Below are positions 1-9,882 of a stretch of DNA of 64,000 nucleotides, in pieces. The notes under the pieces are model-generated. The model saw only the letters and a list, made by a program, of their open reading frames with translations, had not been told where the DNA came from and made no database searches. Where the stretch lies: positions 590,791 to 654,790 of the forward strand of contig NZ_JACHJH010000002.1 of the NCBI RefSeq assembly GCF_014203555.1, written 5' to 3'. Positions within the stretch are counted from its first letter, which is position 1. Every line of letters starts with the position of its first letter. This DNA comes from Streptomyces olivoverticillatus (GTDB lineage Bacteria; Actinomycetota; Actinomycetes; Streptomycetales; Streptomycetaceae). The translations under genes were made by a program, and so were the position numbers.

Positions 1-1
1 C

Positions 2-544
2 GCCGTCGCCACCGCCCGCTACGCCCCCGATGCCGCGCCCGACGAGCTGGCCGAGGCCCTCGACCGCCTGCTCGGCCAGGAGTGGTGGCCCCACGGCTAC
101 GACGGCTCGGTCGTCGCCCAGGCCCGCCTCAAGGACGCCACCAGCCAGCTGATCGGCCGCTTCTGCCTCGCGGCGGAGAGCGCCACCCGGCAGACGTGGG
201 GCACTGGCAGACTGACCCGGTACCGGGCCGGGCTCGTCGTGCCCCGCGAGACCCGCCTGGAGTGCGCGGTGCTCAAGGCCGTCGCCGACCGGTACGTCAT
301 ACAGCGCCCGGACCAGGAGAAGCTCCGCGCCGACCAGCGCATCGTCATCGCCGAGCTCGCCGAGGCGCTCGTCGCCCGCGCCCCCGAGGGCCTCGACCCG
401 CAGTTCCGCTCGCTGTTCACCGAGGCCGACGGGGACGCGGGCAGACTGCGGGCCGTCGTCGACCAGATCGCGGCCCTCACCGACAGCTCCGCCCGCTCCC
501 TGCACGCCCGCCTCACCGGGATACGGCACGCCGGGGGCGGGTGA
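2..544 (+). CDS. dgt: Deoxyguanosinetriphosphate triphosphohydrolase, C-terminal part
   Basis: The reading frame is open from the first bases of the window, so the 5' end and the HD catalytic domain lie outside. The 180 visible residues match the C-terminal helical part of actinobacterial dGTPases: a stretch with [11 protein letters not shown] and [20 protein letters not shown], ending in [18 protein letters not shown]. The enzyme family splits dGTP into deoxyguanosine and triphosphate in the cytoplasm. In actinomycetes this gene commonly sits just upstream of dnaG, as here, which supports the call. The HD motif itself cannot be checked in this window. Confidence 0.85.
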   Translation, partial: AVATARYAPDAAPDELAEALDRLLGQEWWPHGYDGSVVAQARLKDATSQLIGRFCLAAESATRQTWGTGRLTRYRAGLVVPRETRLECAVLKAVADRYVIQRPDQEKLRADQRIVIAELAEALVARAPEGLDPQFRSLFTEADGDAGRLRAVVDQIAALTDSSARSLHARLTGIRHAGGG

Positions 545-703
545 CCCCTTGCGGCCACCGGCCCGCACGGGGTACTCCCTCTACCGGCGGCACGCTCCGT
601 GCGGGAGGCTCGGCAGTGGCGCTTTTCCACCCGGGTCTCTACCGGGGGCCGTCAACGCGGACGCACGGCGCAGAGGTTCTGCGCGGCAGCGAGGAGGCAG
701 CAA

Positions 704-1966
704 GTGGTGGACGCACACCAGACGTTCGTCATCGTCGGAGGAGGCCTGGCGGGCGCGAAGGCCGCCGAGACCCTCCGGCAGGAGGGCTTCACCGGCAGGG
801 TGATCCTCGTCTGTGACGAGCGCGAGCACCCCTACGAGCGCCCGCCGCTCTCCAAGGGCTACCTCACGGGGCAGGCCGCCCGCGAGAGCGTGTTCGTCCA
901 CGAACCCGCCTGGTACGCCCAGGCCGACATCGAGCTGCACCTCGGCCAGCCCGCCGTCCACCTCGACCGCGCCGCGCGGACCGTGACCCTGGGCGACGGC
1001 ACCCTCATCCACTACGACAAGCTGCTGCTGGCCACCGGCGCCGAGCCCCGCCGTCTGGACGTCCCCGGCACCGGCCTGGCCGGCGTGCACCACCTGCGCC
1101 GCCTCGCCCACGCCGAGCGGCTGCGCGGCGTGCTGTCCTCCCTCGGCCGGGACAACGGCCACCTCGTCATCGCGGGCGCGGGCTGGATCGGCCTGGAAGT
1201 GGCCGCCGCCGCCCGCGGCTACGGCGCCGAGGTGACCGTCGTCGAGCCCGAGCCCACCCCGCTGCACACCGTCCTCGGCCCCGAACTCGGCGCGCTCTTC
1301 ACCGACCTGCACAGCGAGCACGGCGTCCGCTTCCACTTCGGCGCCCGCCTCACCGAGATCGCCGGGCAGGACGGCATGGTCCTGGCCGCCCGTACCGACG
1401 ACGGCGAGGAGCACCCCGCGCACGCCGTCCTCGCCGCGATCGGCGCCGCCCCGCGCACCGCCCTCGCCGAGGCCGCGGGCCTCGCCCTCGTCGACCACGC
1501 CGACGGCGGAGGCGTCGCCGTCGACGCCTCGCTGCGCACCTCCGACCCCCACATTTACGCCGCCGGTGACGTCGCCGCGGCCGAGCACCCCTGGCTGGGC
1601 ACCCGGCTGCGCGTCGAGCACTGGGCCAACGCACTCAACGGCGGCCCCGCCGCCGCCCGCGCCATGCTGGGCCGGGAGGTCTCCTACGACCGCGTGCCGT
1701 ACTTCTTCTCCGACCAGTACGACATCGGCCTGGAGTACTCGGGCTACGCGCCCCCCGGCTCGTACGACCAGGTGGTCTGCCGGGGAGACGTGGGCAAGCG
1801 CGAGTTCATCGCCTTCTGGCTGAGCGAGGGCCGGCTGCTGGCGGGGATGAACGTGAATGTGTGGGACGTCACGGAGAGCATCCAGCAGCTGATCCGTTCC
1901 GGCGCCCGCCCCGACCCGGACGCCCTGGCGGATCCGGCGGTGGCGCTGGACTCGCTGGCGCCGTAG
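704..1966 (+). CDS. FAD/NAD(P)-dependent oxidoreductase, ferredoxin reductase type
   Basis: A 420-residue flavoprotein. An N-terminal Rossmann motif (VIVGGGLAGAKAAETL) binds FAD, and a second one near the middle (VIAGAGWIGLEVAAAA) binds NAD(P)H. IYAAGDVAAAEHP is the usual FAD-contact motif, and the C-terminus resembles a Reductase_C domain. Such proteins pass electrons from NAD(P)H to ferredoxins, for example for cytochromes P450 or dioxygenases; no ferredoxin gene is adjacent, so the partner is unknown. I start at GTG 704 because GAGGAGG at 691-697 gives a 6-base spacer; upstream in-frame codons look non-coding. The next gene follows after 4 bases, so the two are probably cotranscribed. Confidence 0.9.
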   Translation: MVDAHQTFVIVGGGLAGAKAAETLRQEGFTGRVILVCDEREHPYERPPLSKGYLTGQAARESVFVHEPAWYAQADIELHLGQPAVHLDRAARTVTLGDGTLIHYDKLLLATGAEPRRLDVPGTGLAGVHHLRRLAHAERLRGVLSSLGRDNGHLVIAGAGWIGLEVAAAARGYGAEVTVVEPEPTPLHTVLGPELGALFTDLHSEHGVRFHFGARLTEIAGQDGMVLAARTDDGEEHPAHAVLAAIGAAPRTALAEAAGLALVDHADGGGVAVDASLRTSDPHIYAAGDVAAAEHPWLGTRLRVEHWANALNGGPAAARAMLGREVSYDRVPYFFSDQYDIGLEYSGYAPPGSYDQVVCRGDVGKREFIAFWLSEGRLLAGMNVNVWDVTESIQQLIRSGARPDPDALADPAVALDSLAP

Positions 1967-1970
1967 CCCG

Positions 1971-2450
1971 ATGCCCGCAGCCCCCTCACCGCACACCGCG
2001 CTGGTGCCCGTCTCGGAGATCTTCGCCCTGCGGCACGCCGTGCTGCGGCCCGGCCTGCCCGCCGAGGCGGCCGCCTTCCCCGAGGACGCCGGGGCGAAGA
2101 CCTTCCACATCGCGGCCTACGACGCGGCGGGGGCGGTCCGCGCCTGCGTCACCTTCCTCCCCGAGCCCCTGCCGGGCACCGGGGAGGAGGCGTACCGCTT
2201 CCGCGGCATGGCCAGCGACCCGGCCGTGCGCGGCCGCGGCTACGGCGTCGCCGTCCTGCGGGCGGGCCTCGCCGAGGCCGCGGCCCGCGGGGCCGGCCTG
2301 GTGTGGTGCACCGGGCGGACCTCCGCCCGCGGCTTCTACGAGCACCACGGCTTCACCGTGCGCGGCGAGGAGTTCACCGTGCCGGGCATCGGCCCGCACC
2401 AGGTGTTCGTGATCAAGGCGGCGGGCGGGGATGTCGGTGCCGGGCCGTAG
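1971..2450 (+). CDS. GNAT family N-acetyltransferase
   Basis: A 159-residue single-domain protein. The motif RGMASDPAVRGRGYGVAVLRAGL is the acetyl-CoA-binding loop of GNAT enzymes (R-G-x-G-Y-G form), preceded by a strand with VRACVTFLPEP. The end, SARGFYEHHGFTVRGEEF, matches the typical GNAT C-terminal strand and helix. It should transfer an acetyl group from acetyl-CoA to an amine; the substrate cannot be read from the sequence. It begins 4 bases after the flavoprotein gene and ends 9 bases before dnaG, so all three may be one transcription unit. Confidence 0.88.
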   Translation: MPAAPSPHTALVPVSEIFALRHAVLRPGLPAEAAAFPEDAGAKTFHIAAYDAAGAVRACVTFLPEPLPGTGEEAYRFRGMASDPAVRGRGYGVAVLRAGLAEAAARGAGLVWCTGRTSARGFYEHHGFTVRGEEFTVPGIGPHQVFVIKAAGGDVGAGP

Positions 2451-2459
2451 ACTTCACGC

Positions 2460-4361
2460 GTGGCAGGCAGGATCAACGATGACGATGTGAGGGCGGTCCG
2501 GGACGCGGTCCCGATCGACGCCGTCGTGTCCGAGTACCTCCAGCTGCGCAACGCGGGCGGCGGCAATCTCAAGGGGCTCTGCCCCTTCCACGACGAGAAG
2601 TCCCCCTCCTTCCAGGTCAGCCCCGCCAAGGGGCTCTTCTACTGCTTCGGCTGCCAGGAGGGCGGGGACACCGTCGACTTCGTCATGAAGATCGACCACC
2701 TCTCCTTCGCCGAGACCATCGAGCGCCTCGCCTCCCAGGCCGGGATCACCCTGCGCTACGAGGAGGGCGGCTACACCCCGGGCCGCCAGCAGGGCGAGCG
2801 CATCCGCCTCGTCGAGGCGCACAAGCACGCCGCGAAGTTCTACGTCGAGCAGCTCGACGGCGCGGAGGCCGAGATCGGCCGCAGGTTCCTCGCCGAGCGC
2901 GGCTTCGACCAGGCCGCCGCCCAGCACTTCGGCGTCGGCTACAGCCCCGCCGGCTGGGACCACCTCACCCGCTTCCTGCGCGGCAAGGGGTTCAGCGACA
3001 AGGAGCTGATCCTCTCCGGCCTCGCCCAGGAGAGCCGGGGCGGCCGCCCCATCGACCGCTTCCGCGGCCGCCTGATGTGGCCCATCCGCGACATCACCGG
3101 AGAGGTCATCGGCTTCGGCGCCCGCAAGCTGCGTGACGACGACACCGGACCCAAGTACCTCAACACCCCCGAGACCCCGCTCTACCGCAAGTCCCAGGTC
3201 CTCTACGGCATCGACCTCGCCAAGAAGGACATCGCCAAGACCAACCGCGCCGTCGTCGTCGAGGGCTACACCGACGTCATGGCCTGCCACCTCGCCGGGG
3301 TCACCACCGCCATCGCCACCTGCGGCACCGCCTTCGCCGGCGACCACATCAAGATCCTCCGCCGGCTGCTGATGGACAACTCCGGCTCCGAGGTCGTCTT
3401 CACCTTCGACGGCGACGCCGCCGGGCAGAAGGCCGCGCTCCGCGCCTTCGAGGACGACCAGAAGTTCGCCGCCGAGACCTCCATCGCCATCACCCCCGGC
3501 GGCATGGACCCCTGCGAGCTGCGCCTGGCCCAGGGCGACGCCGCCGTCCAGTCGCTCGTCGACGCCCGCACCCCGCTGTTCGCCTTCGCCATCCGCCAGG
3601 TCGTCGCCCGGCACAACCTCGACACCGCCGAGGGCCGCGCCGCCGCCCTGGAGGCCGCGGCCCCCATCGTGGCGAACATCAAGAACAGCGCCATCCAGCA
3701 CGAGTACGCCGTCCAGCTCGCCGGCATGCTCGGCATCCTCGACACCCAGTTCGTCGTCCGCCGCGTCGGCCAGCTGGCCCGCTGGGCCCGCGAGCGCGGC
3801 CAGCGCCCCGAACAGGGGCGCGCGCAGCACCGCGGTGCGCCGCCCGCCGCGCCCGCACCCCAGCAGCCCGCCCCACGCGGCCCCGCACTCAACCTGCGCA
3901 GCCCTGCCCACCGCACCGAGCGGGAGCTCCTCAAGCTCGCCCTGCAGCGCCCCGAGCTCGTCGCCCCCGCCTTCGACGCCTACGGGGAGGACGAGTTCAC
4001 CGCACCGCCCTACGCGGTCGTCCGCCACGCCGTCGAGGAAGCCGGCGGCGTCACCGACGCCGGCCCGGACTACCTGGCCAAGGTCCGCGAGGCCGCCCCG
4101 GACGACACGGTGCGCTCCCTCGTCACGGAGCTCGCCGTCGAGGCCATCCACAACAAGAACGTGGACGAGGTCTACGCCGGCGTGCAGCTCGTCCAGGTCA
4201 GGCTGCGGGCCGTGGAGCGCCGGATCGGGGACGTACAGGCGATGCTGGTCCGCCTGGGCGCCCAGGCGGACCCCGAGCACCTGGCCGCCGTGCAGAACGA
4301 GCTGTGGGTCCTCCAGCAGTACGGCAAGTCCCTGAAGGACCGCGGCGCGGCTGCGCTCTAG
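2460..4361 (+). CDS. dnaG: DNA primase
   Basis: A 633-residue primase that makes RNA primers for the replisome. All three expected parts are present: the N-terminal CHC2 zinc finger (CPFHDEKSP, then FYCFGCQEGG), the TOPRIM catalytic core (VVVEGYTDVMA and VFTFDGDAAGQKA hold the conserved Glu and Asp-x-Asp metal ligands), and a C-terminal DnaB-binding region that follows a Pro/Ala/Gln-rich linker near residues 445-475. The start is GTG 2460, immediately before AGRINDDDVRAVRDAV, the typical actinobacterial DnaG beginning. Length and order are normal for Streptomyces. Confidence 0.98.
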   Translation: MAGRINDDDVRAVRDAVPIDAVVSEYLQLRNAGGGNLKGLCPFHDEKSPSFQVSPAKGLFYCFGCQEGGDTVDFVMKIDHLSFAETIERLASQAGITLRYEEGGYTPGRQQGERIRLVEAHKHAAKFYVEQLDGAEAEIGRRFLAERGFDQAAAQHFGVGYSPAGWDHLTRFLRGKGFSDKELILSGLAQESRGGRPIDRFRGRLMWPIRDITGEVIGFGARKLRDDDTGPKYLNTPETPLYRKSQVLYGIDLAKKDIAKTNRAVVVEGYTDVMACHLAGVTTAIATCGTAFAGDHIKILRRLLMDNSGSEVVFTFDGDAAGQKAALRAFEDDQKFAAETSIAITPGGMDPCELRLAQGDAAVQSLVDARTPLFAFAIRQVVARHNLDTAEGRAAALEAAAPIVANIKNSAIQHEYAVQLAGMLGILDTQFVVRRVGQLARWARERGQRPEQGRAQHRGAPPAAPAPQQPAPRGPALNLRSPAHRTERELLKLALQRPELVAPAFDAYGEDEFTAPPYAVVRHAVEEAGGVTDAGPDYLAKVREAAPDDTVRSLVTELAVEAIHNKNVDEVYAGVQLVQVRLRAVERRIGDVQAMLVRLGAQADPEHLAAVQNELWVLQQYGKSLKDRGAAAL

Positions 4362-4667
4362 CCGTTCCTCGCGGTCGTCCCCTCGGCCGTCCGCCTAGCC
4401 GTCTACGCCGTCCGCCGGACCGCCGGATTGTAAGCAAGCGGTCACGGTATGGGCTCAGAAAGTGAGCGCACGCCCCTCGTGGCGGGCCCGCGTCGTGCCC
4501 CACACTGGTGGGCGGTGCCTCAAGTCCTCGGAGCGCGGCGGTCCGGTCGGCTGGACCCGGAATCTCCCGCGAAGCCGCTCCGGATCCCCGGCACGGGCGG
4601 CGCCCCGGCAGCCGCCGCGCCCGAATGTTCTGCCGCCTCAGCAGCGATCACCCTGGAGGTCGCCCCC
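4362..4667. other. Intergenic region upstream of the hrdA-like gene
   Basis: About 306 bases separate dnaG from the start I prefer for the sigma factor gene. An in-frame open stretch from ATG 4449 exists, but its translation is Pro/Arg/Ala-rich without resemblance to sigma factor N-termini, so I treat it as leader. It is presumably promoter and 5' UTR; I could not identify a convincing -35/-10 pair. Confidence 0.5.
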
Positions 4668-5723
<1,056 letters not shown>

Positions 5724-5763
5724 CTCGCGCCGGACCGACTCGCGTCCGGCCGCCGCCGAAGCG

Positions 5764-7197
5764 TCAGCCGGCCTGGAACGCTCCCGGATGGGTCTGCTCG
5801 CGCACGGTCGTGTACTGCTGCCGCACCGCCTGCCCCACCGCCAGGTCCTCGCCCGGCTCGAAGGCGTGCCCGGCCACGGACGGCCACAGCGGGGGCTGCT
5901 GCGGCGAGAGCACGCCCTGCTGCACGCCCAGCGCCCACGCGGCCTGCCGGGCCGCGCCCAGCGCCGCGTAGTCCGCGGGCTGCGGCACGACCACCTGCGT
6001 GCCGAACAGCGACGGCGCGATCGCCTGCACGGCCGGCAGCTCGGCCGCCGCGCCCAGCAGGAAGACCCGCCGCACCTCGACGCCGCGCCCGCGCAGCACG
6101 TCCAGCGCGTCCGTCAGCCCGCACAGCATGCCCTCGAACGCGGCCCGCGCCAGGTGCTCCGGCTTCATGCTCTCGCGCCGGAGCCCGGTCAGGGTGCCGG
6201 CCGTGTGCGGCAGCTGCGGGGTGCGCTCGCCCTCCAGGTACGGCAGCAGCACCAGCCCGTAGGAGCCGGGGGAGGAGTGCATCGCCAGCTCGGAGAGGCC
6301 GGCCAGGTCCGTGCCGAGCAGCTCGGCAGTGCCGCGCAGCACGCGGACGGCATTGAGGGTGTGCACCACGGGCAGGTGCATGCCGGTCGCGTCCGCGAAG
6401 GAGGTGATGGTGCCGGTGGTGTCCGCGAGCGCGGAGTGGTGGACGGAGAAGACGGAGCCGGAGGCGCCCAGGGAGATCACCGCGTCGCCCAGGCCCACGC
6501 CCAGGCCGAAGGCCGCCGCCATCGTCTCGCCCGTACCGGCGGAGATCAGCAGCCCCTCGGGGGTGTGTCCGGCGGCCTCGGCGGGGCCGAGCACATCGGG
6601 CAGCGTGGCCTGCCGGCCGAGCGCCAGCTCCACCAGATCGGGGCGCCAGGCGCCGGTCGCCGCGGACCAGAAGCCCGTGCCGGAGGCGTCGCCGCGGTCG
6701 GTGGTCCGCCGCAGAGGCCGCCCCAGCAGCTGCCAGACCAGCCAGTCGTGCGGCTGGAGCAGGGCCGCCACCCGGGCCGCCGACTCCGGTTCGTTGCGGG
6801 CGAGCCAGCGCAGCTTCGCCACGGCCTGCCCGGCCTGCGGCACTGTCCCGACCGCCTCCGCCCACGCGGCCCGGCCGCCGAGCGCGTCGGTCAGATCGGC
6901 CGCCGAGGCCTGCACGCGCTTGTCGTTGCCGAGCAGCGCGGGGCGTACGAGCACGCCGCCGGCGTCCAGGGTGATCAGCCCCTGCTGCTGGGCGGAGACG
7001 CCGATGGCCTGCACGCCCTCCAGCAGTCCGCCCCCGGCCGCCTCGCCCAGCGACATCAGCCAGGCCTGCGGATCGCCGTCGGCGGCGGAGGGGGGATGCG
7101 AGGCGTATCCATGCCGGAGCACGGCACCCGTGTCCGTGTCGCACACGACGATCCGTGTGCTGTCGGAGGAACTGTCCAATCCGGCGACTATGCCCAT
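5764..7197 (-). CDS. xylB: FGGY family carbohydrate kinase, probable xylulokinase
   Basis: A 477-residue sugar kinase. The N-terminus (MGIVAGLDSSSDSTRIVVCD) is the FGGY phosphate-1 loop, the catalytic Asp region is LQPHDWLVWQLLGRP with RRTTDRGDASGTGFW, and the ATP-binding part contains ISLGASGSVFSVHHS and VFLLGAAAELPAVQAI. It should phosphorylate D-xylulose or a similar ketose to feed the pentose phosphate pathway. No xylose isomerase or transporter lies nearby, so the substrate is inferred from family resemblance only. I start at ATG 7197; an upstream in-frame ATG at 7230 would add 11 residues that are not typical of the family. Confidence 0.82.
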   Translation of the reverse strand: MGIVAGLDSSSDSTRIVVCDTDTGAVLRHGYASHPPSAADGDPQAWLMSLGEAAGGGLLEGVQAIGVSAQQQGLITLDAGGVLVRPALLGNDKRVQASAADLTDALGGRAAWAEAVGTVPQAGQAVAKLRWLARNEPESAARVAALLQPHDWLVWQLLGRPLRRTTDRGDASGTGFWSAATGAWRPDLVELALGRQATLPDVLGPAEAAGHTPEGLLISAGTGETMAAAFGLGVGLGDAVISLGASGSVFSVHHSALADTTGTITSFADATGMHLPVVHTLNAVRVLRGTAELLGTDLAGLSELAMHSSPGSYGLVLLPYLEGERTPQLPHTAGTLTGLRRESMKPEHLARAAFEGMLCGLTDALDVLRGRGVEVRRVFLLGAAAELPAVQAIAPSLFGTQVVVPQPADYAALGAARQAAWALGVQQGVLSPQQPPLWPSVAGHAFEPGEDLAVGQAVRQQYTTVREQTHPGAFQAG

Positions 7198-7251
7198 GCC
7201 GAGATGATGCCAAACCTCAAGGGCATACACCGCATCCGGGCGGGAGTTGCA

Positions 7252-7539
7252 TCAGGTGTTGCTGGTGCCCCAGTCGTCCTCGTCGGCCACGCGCTGCTCG
7301 CGCAGGGAGCGGATGCGGTCGCTCACCGACCCCGGCAGCCGCCCGCCGACCTTGTCGGCGGCCCGGGAGGCCAGCGCCCGGCCGTTCTGCGCAGCCGACT
7401 CGGCGGTGTTGCGCACGGCCGGATTCTGCGCGATCCGGCGGGCCGCCTTGCGCAGCTCCTCGTACCGCTCGCGCCCGGCCCGCGCGCCGAGCACGTACCC
7501 GACAGCGGCTCCGGTGATGAACGTCAGCCGGTAGCGCAT
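7252..7539 (-). CDS. Small YtxH-like protein
   Basis: A 95-residue protein. The first 20 residues (MRYRLTFITGAAVGYVLGAR) form a short membrane-associating segment with a small-residue motif, followed by a charged amphipathic helix (AGRERYEELRKAARRIAQNP) and an Ala/Arg-rich tail. This is the pattern of actinobacterial YtxH-domain proteins, which are thought to be general-stress or envelope-associated, with no defined reaction. It ends 54 bases from the start of the kinase gene on the same strand, so cotranscription is possible. Confidence 0.7.
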   Translation of the reverse strand: MRYRLTFITGAAVGYVLGARAGRERYEELRKAARRIAQNPAVRNTAESAAQNGRALASRAADKVGGRLPGSVSDRIRSLREQRVADEDDWGTSNT

Positions 7540-7713
7540 CGCGCTCCATCCTTCCCTCGGGGCCCGTGCTCCGCGCCTACCCGGCCGGGCCGAAGGTCAC
7601 TCCCGGGGCACCGATTGGCGGAGCACCCCCCTGCTTGCGCTAATGTATGTGTCGCAGCGAGCGCACGCCGCCCGGGAGACCGAGCGAAGGTGCATTCGAG
7701 GCAATCGCAGCAA

Positions 7714-7786
7714 TCCCCTGTAGCTCAATTGGCAGAGCAGCCGGCTGTTAACCGGCAGGTTACTGGTTCGAGTCCAGTCGGGGGAG
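7714..7786 (+). tRNA. tRNA-Asn (GTT)
   Basis: A 73-base cloverleaf. The acceptor stem TCCCCTG (7714-7720) pairs with CGGGGGA (7779-7785), with discriminator G at 7786. The anticodon stem GCCGG/CCGGC encloses the loop CTGTTAA, with anticodon GTT at 7747-7749. The T-arm is CTGGTTCGAGTCCAG. CCA is not encoded. A possible -10 box TAATGT at 7641-7646 lies upstream. It is identical to the copy 5 bases downstream and clearly cotranscribed with it. Confidence 0.97.
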
Positions 7787-7791
7787 CGCGG

Positions 7792-7864
7792 TCCCCTGTA
7801 GCTCAATTGGCAGAGCAGCCGGCTGTTAACCGGCAGGTTACTGGTTCGAGTCCAGTCGGGGGAG
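7792..7864 (+). tRNA. tRNA-Asn (GTT), second copy
   Basis: Identical over all 73 bases to the preceding tRNA gene, with the same GTT anticodon and no encoded CCA. Only 5 bases (7787-7791) separate the two, so they must be processed from one precursor. The hairpin and T-run at 7875-7898 would end the transcript. Confidence 0.97.
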
Positions 7865-7874
7865 CAGATGGATC

Positions 7875-7898
7875 AGGGCCCCCTCGGGGGCCCTTTTT
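7875..7898 (+). terminator. Intrinsic terminator after the tRNA-Asn pair
   Basis: AGGGCCCC (7875-7882) pairs with GGGGCCCT (7887-7894) around a CTCG loop and is followed by a run of five T. This is a classical rho-independent terminator 10 bases after the second tRNA-Asn. Confidence 0.85.
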
Positions 7899-8056
7899 CA
7901 TGTCCGTTCTTCGCACCGGGGCGGAACCGTACGGCCGTGATCGAAGTCCTCAAGGTCAGACAGGTCACACGATACGGCCCACCCGGGGCAACAGATCGTA
8001 TGAGCGGCTATGCTGCGGCAGACGGCGCGCACAGATGTGCGCGACGCGCCGTGAAC

Positions 8057-8130
8057 GGGGCGGTAGCTCAGCCGGTTAGAGCAGCGGACTCATAATCCGT
8101 CGGCCGTGGGTTCGAGTCCCACCCGCCCCA
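8057..8130 (+). tRNA. tRNA with CAT anticodon (Met or Ile2)
   Basis: A 74-base cloverleaf. The acceptor stem GGGGCGG (8057-8063) pairs perfectly with CCGCCCC (8123-8129), with discriminator A at 8130. The anticodon loop is CTCATAA with CAT at 8091-8093. CCA is not encoded. A CAT anticodon reads AUG as elongator Met, or AUA if the first C is converted to lysidine by TilS. The first acceptor pair is G-C, so it is not an initiator tRNA. I cannot settle Met versus Ile2 from the sequence alone. Confidence 0.93.
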
Positions 8131-8178
8131 CTCACGCGCTGTAGGTGCAGAAACGTTCTGTCCTGTGCTCTCGCGTAC

Positions 8179-8213
8179 CAAAGGGTCGCCACCTCGCCGG
8201 TGGCGACCCTTTG
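8179..8213. terminator. Hairpin terminator between tRNA and DUF1259 gene
   Basis: CAAAGGGTCGCCACC (8179-8193) and GGTGGCGACCCTTTG (8199-8213) form a perfect 15-bp stem with a 5-base loop. It lies between the tRNA on the plus strand and the convergent gene ending at 8256. The A-rich and T-rich ends suit termination in both directions. Confidence 0.75.
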
Positions 8214-8255
8214 TCGATTCGGCGGCCCGCCGCGCTCAGCCCCCTGGGCGACCCG

Positions 8256-9287
8256 TCAGGCGGGGGGCGGGCTTACGTTGGTGGTGGATACGGCTCTGTG
8301 CAGGACCCTGGCCAGTTTTACCGCGTCGTCCACCGCCCAGAAGTGGATGTAGAAGAGGCGGGGCGAGTCCGTCAGGCCGTGGCTGTGCAGCGAGACGATG
8401 TCGATGCCGCCGTGGCGCAGGGCCGCGATGACGCGCTGTACCTCGCTTGCGACCAGCACGAAGTCGCCGTTGATCGCCGCCCGCCCGTGACCGACCGGCT
8501 GGAAGATCAGGGCCGTCATGGAGCCCGTGCCCTTCGGCAGCACCCGTGAGCCGTCGATGATCCGCTCCCGGCGGGCGAAGATGACCTTGTAGATGCGGCC
8601 GTCCTGGATGCCCTTGGCGTGGAGGGCGGCGTCGATGCCCGCGGTGTCGAGGTCGAGCCGGTGCGCCTTCGTGGCGGGAGGCTCGGTGTGCGGGGTGCCG
8701 GTGCGGTCGAGGGCCGCGCGCAGGCCGCGGGCCAGGGCCACGGCGTCGTGCCCGTGCCCGTGTACGTGTGTCCACCAGATGGCGGGCTTCTGGGTCAGCA
8801 GGTGCTTGTGGAGGGCGGTCTGCCCGATCCCGTGGGCGTGCAGCGTGTCGGTGACGTGCTGCAACTCCGTCTCCAGGACGGCCATGTCGCCCATCATCAG
8901 CGTGCTGCCGTCGGCGTAGCGGACGAAGGAGATGTACGAGCCGACGGCCAGGTCCGGCGTGATCGTCACCCCTTTGGAGACGACCCGCAGGTCCCGGCGG
9001 AGGAAGGCCACCCGGTAGACGGTGCCGGCCAGCACCTCGCCCTGGCGGCCGAGCGTGCGGGTGACGCCCCGCCAGTCGTTCTGGGTGGTGGGCAGCGGCA
9101 GGACGAGCGGCCGGTCGTTCCGGCCGACCGCCGCCGCCGTGGGGCGGGCGATGAGCTGGGCCGCGCCGGCCAGCGCGGGGATCAGTGCGGTGCTGATCAC
9201 CAGCCGCCGCCGGGTCGGGCCGGACGTCGGGCCGGATGCCGGATCGGACGGAGGCGGTTCCAACCCGTGTTGCGGGTCTCCGGGCAT
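8256..9287 (-). CDS. DUF1259 (LppY/LpqO-like) exported protein
   Basis: A 343-residue protein with two tandem DUF1259 units, recognisable by ALHKHLLTQKPAIWWTHVHG in the first half and DIVSLHSHGLTDSPRLFYIH in the second. The His-rich H-K-H-L-L and W-x-H-x-H-G clusters recur between the halves and look like a metal or small-molecule site. An N-terminal segment with RRRLVISTALIPALAGAAQL resembles a Tat-type export signal. Function is unknown; mycobacterial relatives are lipoproteins LppY and LpqO. The start at 9287 is decided by GGAGGT, 7 bases upstream; that ribosome binding site overlaps codons of a longer in-frame ATG at 9302, which I reject. Confidence 0.82.
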   Translation of the reverse strand: MPGDPQHGLEPPPSDPASGPTSGPTRRRLVISTALIPALAGAAQLIARPTAAAVGRNDRPLVLPLPTTQNDWRGVTRTLGRQGEVLAGTVYRVAFLRRDLRVVSKGVTITPDLAVGSYISFVRYADGSTLMMGDMAVLETELQHVTDTLHAHGIGQTALHKHLLTQKPAIWWTHVHGHGHDAVALARGLRAALDRTGTPHTEPPATKAHRLDLDTAGIDAALHAKGIQDGRIYKVIFARRERIIDGSRVLPKGTGSMTALIFQPVGHGRAAINGDFVLVASEVQRVIAALRHGGIDIVSLHSHGLTDSPRLFYIHFWAVDDAVKLARVLHRAVSTTNVSPPPA

Positions 9288-9489
9288 GCGAAGCACCTCC
9301 AAGGAAGGGCGTGGCGCGTTATCGGGTTATTGGCCGAATTCCACCCCGTCATCATGTCCGGATCGTCATATTCCCTGCCCCGTGGAGTACGCCGCTTGGA
9401 ATACGCGTCCCCACGCCCCGGTTACCGTGCCGGGACGCCAGAGTCACACTGAACGCACGAGTCCAGACACCGGAAGCGGGTACGCGCTC

Positions 9490-9882
9490 ATGAGCAGCAC
9501 CGTGGAGCTCACCAAGGACAACTTCGATGAGATCGTCTCCGGCAGCGGATTCGTGCTCATCGACTTCTGGGCCGAGTGGTGCGGCCCCTGCCGCCAGTTC
9601 GCGCCGGTCTTCGAGCGGGCCGCCGGGCGCCACGACGACCTGGTCTTCGCCAAGGTCGACACCGAGGCCCAGCCCGAACTGGCCGCCGCCTTCGAGATCC
9701 GTTCGATCCCGACGCTGATGATCGTGCGGGACAGCATCGCCGTCTTCGCCCAGCCCGGCGCGCTCCCGGAGGCCGCCCTGGAGGACGTCATCAAGCAGGC
9801 CAGGGAGCTGGACATGGACGAGGTACGGGCCTCCGTCGCCCAGGCGCAGAGCCGGGCCGACGGCGAGCCCGCCGGTGAGTGA
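9490..9882 (+). CDS. Thioredoxin family protein
   Basis: A 130-residue thioredoxin fold. The redox site WAEWCGPCRQFAPVFE carries the canonical CGPC, and the cis-proline segment is RSIPTLMIV. It differs from housekeeping TrxA by an acidic C-terminal extension of about 25 residues. It should reduce disulfides in the cytoplasm using thioredoxin reductase. The stop codon overlaps the start of the following phosphatase gene by 8 bases, so the two are translationally coupled. Whether it is the main or an accessory thioredoxin is not clear; no trxB is nearby. Confidence 0.93.
   Translation: MSSTVELTKDNFDEIVSGSGFVLIDFWAEWCGPCRQFAPVFERAAGRHDDLVFAKVDTEAQPELAAAFEIRSIPTLMIVRDSIAVFAQPGALPEAALEDVIKQARELDMDEVRASVAQAQSRADGEPAGE

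Noticed and set aside
2454..4280. A 608-codon minus-strand frame opposite dnaG
   Set aside because: Antisense shadow of dnaG with no recognisable domain.
4449..4667. N-terminal extension of the HrdA-like sigma factor
   Set aside because: No ribosome binding site as good as that of GTG 4668 and no sigma-like sequence; kept only as an alternative start.
5788..8079. A 763-codon plus-strand frame over the kinase and tRNA genes
   Set aside because: It spans two tRNA genes and is antisense to the FGGY kinase, so it cannot be coding.
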